Positions 60,472 to 64,000 of a stretch of DNA of 64,000 bases are shown piece by piece. The position numbers were made by a program, and so were the translations under genes. The notes beneath the pieces were generated by a model. The model worked only from the letters and a program-made list of their open reading frames with translations, did not search any database and was not told the DNA's origin. This DNA comes from G963664835 sp963664835 (lineage in GTDB: Bacteria; Chloroflexota; UBA6077; FW602-bin22; JBCLEL01): assembly GCA_963664835.2 (NCBI GenBank), contig CAXXUG010000002.1, forward strand, positions 62,001 through 126,000. Direction: 5' to 3'. Every line of letters begins with the position of its first letter. Position 1 is the stretch's first letter.

Positions 60472-61867
60472 TTCGCATCCTCACTGGCCGCACCCACGAT
60501 CTCAGTAAGGCGTTCGACGACTGTTTCCATCCGCATACCGCGGGAGCCCTTGACCAGGATCACGTCGTCGGGTCTGGGGGAGTAGTCGACGTCCGCAGTG
60601 CCGGCCACCCAGCGAGAGTCCTTGAGTCCGCTGTTTTGCGCCGCCTTATGGATCTGCCGCGACTTCGGTCCGACGGCAATTAGGGCATCGGCGACCTGGG
60701 CGGCCTTCCTGCCAACCTGACGGTGGCCGGACTCCTCGAACTCACCCAGTTCGTACATATCGCCAAGGATCGCAATCTTTCGCCCCTGAATCGTCGCCAC
60801 CAGATCAAGCGCCGCCTCGACTGCGGCCGGGCTCGCGTTATAGCTATCATCGACTATTAAAGCCCCATTTGACATTCGGATCGGCCGAAGACGCAAACTC
60901 TGTCTAACTTCCGCCAGTCCGGCGCAGGCGTCGACCAGACTCCATCCGAGACAGATTGCCGTCGCGACACCGGCCATCGCGACGTATAGTCCGGGCCGGC
61001 CGATCAGGGGTGTGTTGAACTCTGCGGACTCGCCGGCGTGGCACATGCGGCCAGAAACACCTTGCAAGCCCCGAATGTGGATGTCGCTGCCGACCAGGTC
61101 AAGACCCGGCCCGACCCCGTAGAGGAACGGACGCGCCTCGGTTCTGCCAGGGTAAAGGCGCAAATGGGGATCATCGCCATTCAAGAGGGCGACACCTGTC
61201 GGAGGAAGAGCTTCGACCAGCTCGGCTTTGGCATCGACGATCGCCTGCATCGATCCGAATCTCTCCAGATGGACTGGGCCGATGGCGGAGGACCAAGCCC
61301 AAGTCCGGACGGGCGATTTCGCACAGGGTCCGGATTTCGCCAGTTTCGTAAGCGCCCATCTCCAACACGGCGAATTCGTCTGACTCTTGTACGGACAGCA
61401 GCGCCATTGGAAGCCCCGATTTCGTTATTGAGGTTGCCCTTGCTCCGGCTGACGCGCGATCTCTGGGCCAGCAAGCCGGAGACGGCCTCCTTGGTCGTCG
61501 TCTTGCCAACGCTGCCGGTGGACGCCGATCACTGTCGCACTGATCTGGCGCCGCCACCAGACGGCAAGTCTTTGCAAGCCGGACAATGGCGACTCGACGG
61601 TAAAAGTAGGCGAAGTCTTGCCTGTGCACGACAGGTGGCAACTCGACGGGGCGCTCCGCGATGATGGCCCCGAGCGCCGCGTTTGAGCGCGTCCCGGCAC
61701 GAAATCGTGACCGTCACGCCTATCCTTGAGGGCTATGAACACGTCACCCGATTCGACCGTCCGGCTGTCGTTACGAAATGCGCCCAGGCCGCATTTTCGG
61801 CGGCCGGCCGGCGAATTATCTCAGCGGGAGAGAGGCCTTCGATCAGTTGCGAGATAGTCAGCGTCAT
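60468..61867 (-). CDS. murF: UDP-N-acetylmuramoyl-tripeptide--D-alanyl-D-alanine ligase, reading frame broken by probable sequencing errors
   Basis: Mur ligase adding D-Ala-D-Ala. The last 260 codons (60468-61250) are intact, with LLNGDDPHLRLY, ALIVDDSYNASPAAVEAALD and ILGDMYELGEF. Upstream the protein is spread over several frames: VESGDVFIALKDRRDGHDFV, DALKRGAR, AIIAERPVELPPVV, GLQRLAVWWRRQISATVIGV, TGSVGKTTTKEAVSGLLAQR (ATP loop), SKGNLNNEIG, and FAVLEMGAYETGEIRTLCEI. Removing single bases from short runs near 61694, 61669, 61603, 61520, 61415 and 61290 joins them; one more shift lies at 61779-61786. The ATG at 61867 stands 11 bases after the corrected ftsI stop. I judge the gene functional in the cell. 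Confidence 0.85.
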
Positions 61868-61878
61868 TTGCAGCAAGC

Positions 61879-63615
61879 TCAGTTCTGTGCAATCTCGTTC
61901 GGTCGGCTCGGGGGGGATGCGAAAGTACAGGAGAAGCTCGCTGGCCGCGCGCTTGAAGGTCGGGGCGGCCACGGTCTCGCCCCAAGGCGTGTCGCGCGGC
62001 TCATCGATTCGGACCAACATCACGAATCGTGGCGCATCAGCCGGAGCGTACCCGACGAACGAGGCGATGGTGAGGCCGGAGTATCCCCCCGCCGACAGGA
62101 ATTTCGGCCGTGCCGGTCTTGCCAGCAACGGCGTATCCATCGATTCGTGACGGTTTGCGCTGGCCGCCTTCTTCATAGTCCACGACCGACACAAGCATCG
62201 TGTTCAACGTAGCGGCTGTTTCGGCGGAGATCACCTGAGTAAGCGGCAGCGGGTCAGTCCTGACCTCGCTATCTGGCTTTACGATTCTGTGGACGAGATA
62301 TGGCCGCATCAGTGTACCGCCATTGGCAACCGCCGCTACCGACGAGGTCAGTTGCAGAGGGGTCACCGAGATTCCCTGACCGAACGAGTTGGTCACCAGG
62401 TCAAACGGGGTGCCAATCCGCTCGATTGGGCAACCGCAGCATGCCCCCGGTCTCGCCTGGCAACTTCAGGCCGGTCGGCCGGCCGAGACCGAATGCCGTG
62501 AGGTAGTCATAGAACTTGCTGGAACCCAAGCGGGTTGCGGCCCACGCCGCCCCTATGTTCGACGATCTCTGCAACGTGATCCACATAGTTTCCTCATAAG
62601 GAGCCCGGGCGATCGCATTCTTCACCGTCCCGCCCATGTACGTGAAGTGTCCAGGGTTATGAAACGAGGTGTCCGGGGTAACCGCCTGACCGTCGAGCGC
62701 AGACGCCATCGTCAACACCTTGAAGGTGGAACCCAGGCTCGTAGGCATCGATTACCGCCGGCACACGGAACAGCCGCAGCTTGCTCTCTTCAAAGAGGTC
62801 TGGGTCATCGAATGAAAATGCCGGCCGGCTCGCCATCGCGAGCACCTGCCCGGTGGTGGGCTCCAGTACGACGATGGTGCCGCTGCGAGCGGAGTGCCTG
62901 GCGAGCGTGCGCTCAAGCTCACGCTCCGCAACGAGTTGAACATAGGAATCGATCGTCAGGTAGAGATCGGGCGCCGTCCTACCGGTGGCTGGTATTGACG
63001 AGAACCGAACGCTATCTCATCGCCGTCAGTGTCGCGATCGGCAAGTATCCAACCAGGTTCACCTGCCAGGACATCGTCGAAATACGCTTCAAGACCGCTG
63101 AGACCGACGTTGTCCCTTCCGACGACTCCGAGCACTTGAGCAGCTAGATCGCCGTTGGGGTGGGTGCGGGTGTACTTGGGAACGAATATGAGGCCGGACA
63201 GTTCGAGCGCTCGCACGCGTGTCACCACCTCGCTGTTCAACTCGGTCGCCACAAGGACCGGGGCTCGCTGCTCACCAGCAGAGCGCACCTTTTCCTCGAT
63301 CTCAGCCGCGGCTGGCCGATGATTGACTCCAGGTCAAGCGCGAGTTGACGTGGGTCCTCGACCTGGACGGGATTGACGTAGAGCCATTGATAGCCGACGC
63401 TCGTGGCCAACAGGTTGCCGTTCCTGTCATAAATGTCGCCCCTACGAGGTTGCACAGCCTCCTTGCGGCGTTGCTCGTCTCGCGCGAGCCCGGCGTAATA
63501 GTCGTGGCGCACGACTTGGATGTCGACCAATCGGGTAAGAAACAACCAGCGTCATGCCTAGAAGAACCAGGATAATGGCTAGCAGTCTCCATCGCTGTTG
63601 TTCGATGTCATTCAT
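61879..63615 (-). CDS. ftsI: Septal penicillin-binding protein (FtsI/PBP2 type), reading frame broken by probable sequencing errors
   Basis: Monofunctional class B PBP cross-linking septal wall. The N-terminus MNDIEQQRWRLLAIILVLLG is a membrane anchor at ATG 63615 (GAGG seven bases upstream). The dimerisation domain has RRKEAVQPRRGDIYDRNGNL and FVPKYTRTHPNGDLAAQVLG. The transpeptidase motifs are all there in different frames: SxxK as STFK, SxN as RSSN, KTG as AGKTGTAEI, with NSFGQGISVTPLQL. About seven single-base shifts (near 61913, 62087, 62404, 62731, 62987, 63310, 63541) break the frame; five vanish if one base is dropped from a run. With the C7 run at 61910-61916 corrected the protein ends RPNEIAQN before a TGA at 61879. 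Confidence 0.83.
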
Positions 63616-63868
63616 CGCGACGCCTCGCTGGTGGATTTCCGGAGGCCCACTGATGTCGCCCTTTTTCGGAACGCTATATGACCGCGCAAACCTGCCGCCA
63701 ATATTGAGGCGCGCTTAATCCACGCCGCGCACTGTTGGAACATCACTCTACCCGCCGCTCGTTCCGATGAGTTCGCGCAGCAGTTCCAGGAGATCTGCCG
63801 CGGGCGCCGGCTGGGGATCATCGGGCGCGCTATCAATAAGAGCCGAGGAAAACGGTTGTTCGCGCGGG
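63616..63868 (-). other. Gap between ftsL and ftsI
   Basis: About 250 bases separate the ftsL stop from the ftsI start. The minus strand has short overlapping frames with composition unlike known division proteins. Given the error rate next door, a small broken gene cannot be excluded, but I see nothing I can name. Confidence 0.35.
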
Positions 63869-64000
63869 CTAAAGCTCCTCCTCCGGGGTGGTCGGTTTTT
63901 CGACAAATATGACGGAGGTCGGAAGCGACATTCCAAGCTCCGAGGCACGTCGCTCAATAACCGGCAGAGATCTGAGACTATCTATCTCCATACGAACCTG
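63869..64000 (-). CDS. ftsL: Cell division protein FtsL-like, C-terminal part
   Basis: The last 43 residues of a protein cut by the window edge: VRMEIDSLRSLPVIERRASE, then LGMSLPTSVIFVEKP and an acidic end. The pattern of a coiled coil ending in IE-x-x-A-x-x-LGM-x-x-P is typical of FtsL, the small coiled-coil divisome protein. Its place just before ftsI at the head of the cluster supports this. Length and membrane helix cannot be seen. Confidence 0.7.
   Translation of the reverse strand, partial: QVRMEIDSLRSLPVIERRASELGMSLPTSVIFVEKPTTPEEEL

Noticed and set aside
1..64000. CRISPR arrays, rRNA genes, integrase with tRNA attachment site
   Set aside because: No regularly spaced repeats or rRNA sequence were seen, and no repeat of the tRNA-Thr 3' end was noticed beside the island.

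Overview
The window looks like a chromosomal segment of a GC-rich, peptidoglycan-making bacterium, most likely a Chloroflexota member. The pointers are a twin-arginine lipoprotein solute-binding protein with a Val-Glu/Lys repeat after its lipobox, two phytanoyl-CoA dioxygenase-type enzymes, a divergent GroEL-like protein, AtuA-type and PAC2-type genes and a division/cell-wall (dcw) cluster. The phylum call is inference; no rRNA or ribosomal protein gene is present to confirm it.

Layout. 1-3.3 kb: the end of a sugar-type ABC importer and a PhyH-type dioxygenase. 3.8-8.7 kb: a sulfite-oxidase-like molybdoenzyme followed by a protein with two MoxR-type AAA+ domains and a von Willebrand A partner. 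8.7-12.5 kb: an Asp-box beta-propeller and a GroEL-like protein that has lost two of three catalytic aspartates. 13.1-16 kb: ispH and ispG back to back (last two steps of the MEP isoprenoid pathway) and a second PhyH. 16-19.8 kb: a decayed REP-associated transposase, then a GlcD-type oxidase, GNAT, Nudix and transglutaminase-like genes.

19.9-25.9 kb is an accessory island with lower GC. It holds a short prokaryotic Argonaute with a TIR-APAZ partner (SPARTA-type defence). Next to it is an IS1595-family element with a perfect 25-bp inverted repeat whose cargo is an MT-A70 adenine methyltransferase, a BglII/BstYI-type endonuclease and a 57-residue protein, that is, a restriction-modification system inside a transposon.

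25.9-33 kb: two tandem paralogous glycoside-hydrolase-like proteins, a sugar isomerase-like TIM barrel and an NHL propeller. 33-38.4 kb: tRNA-Thr(UGU), citrate synthase, a PAC2 protein, a malate/lactate dehydrogenase-like protein and a lipoprotein. 38.6-46 kb: hypothetical and membrane genes, an AMP-ligase/ACP/acyltransferase fusion, a HigBA toxin-antitoxin pair disabled by nonsense codons, and an AtuA gene with its small partner. 46.1-50.5 kb: three related membrane-protein genes, one split by an insertion sequence.

50.7-64 kb is a dcw cluster on the minus strand: ftsL(partial)-ftsI-murF-mraY-murD-ftsW-murG-cvpA-like-murC-murB-ddl-ftsQ. The genes overlap or abut, so they probably form one operon for lipid II synthesis and septal wall synthesis. 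murE, ftsA and ftsZ are absent from it. murF and ftsI (61.2-63.6 kb) carry about fourteen single-base frame shifts, nearly all an extra base in a short homopolymer. I read these as sequencing errors at a contig end rather than gene decay.
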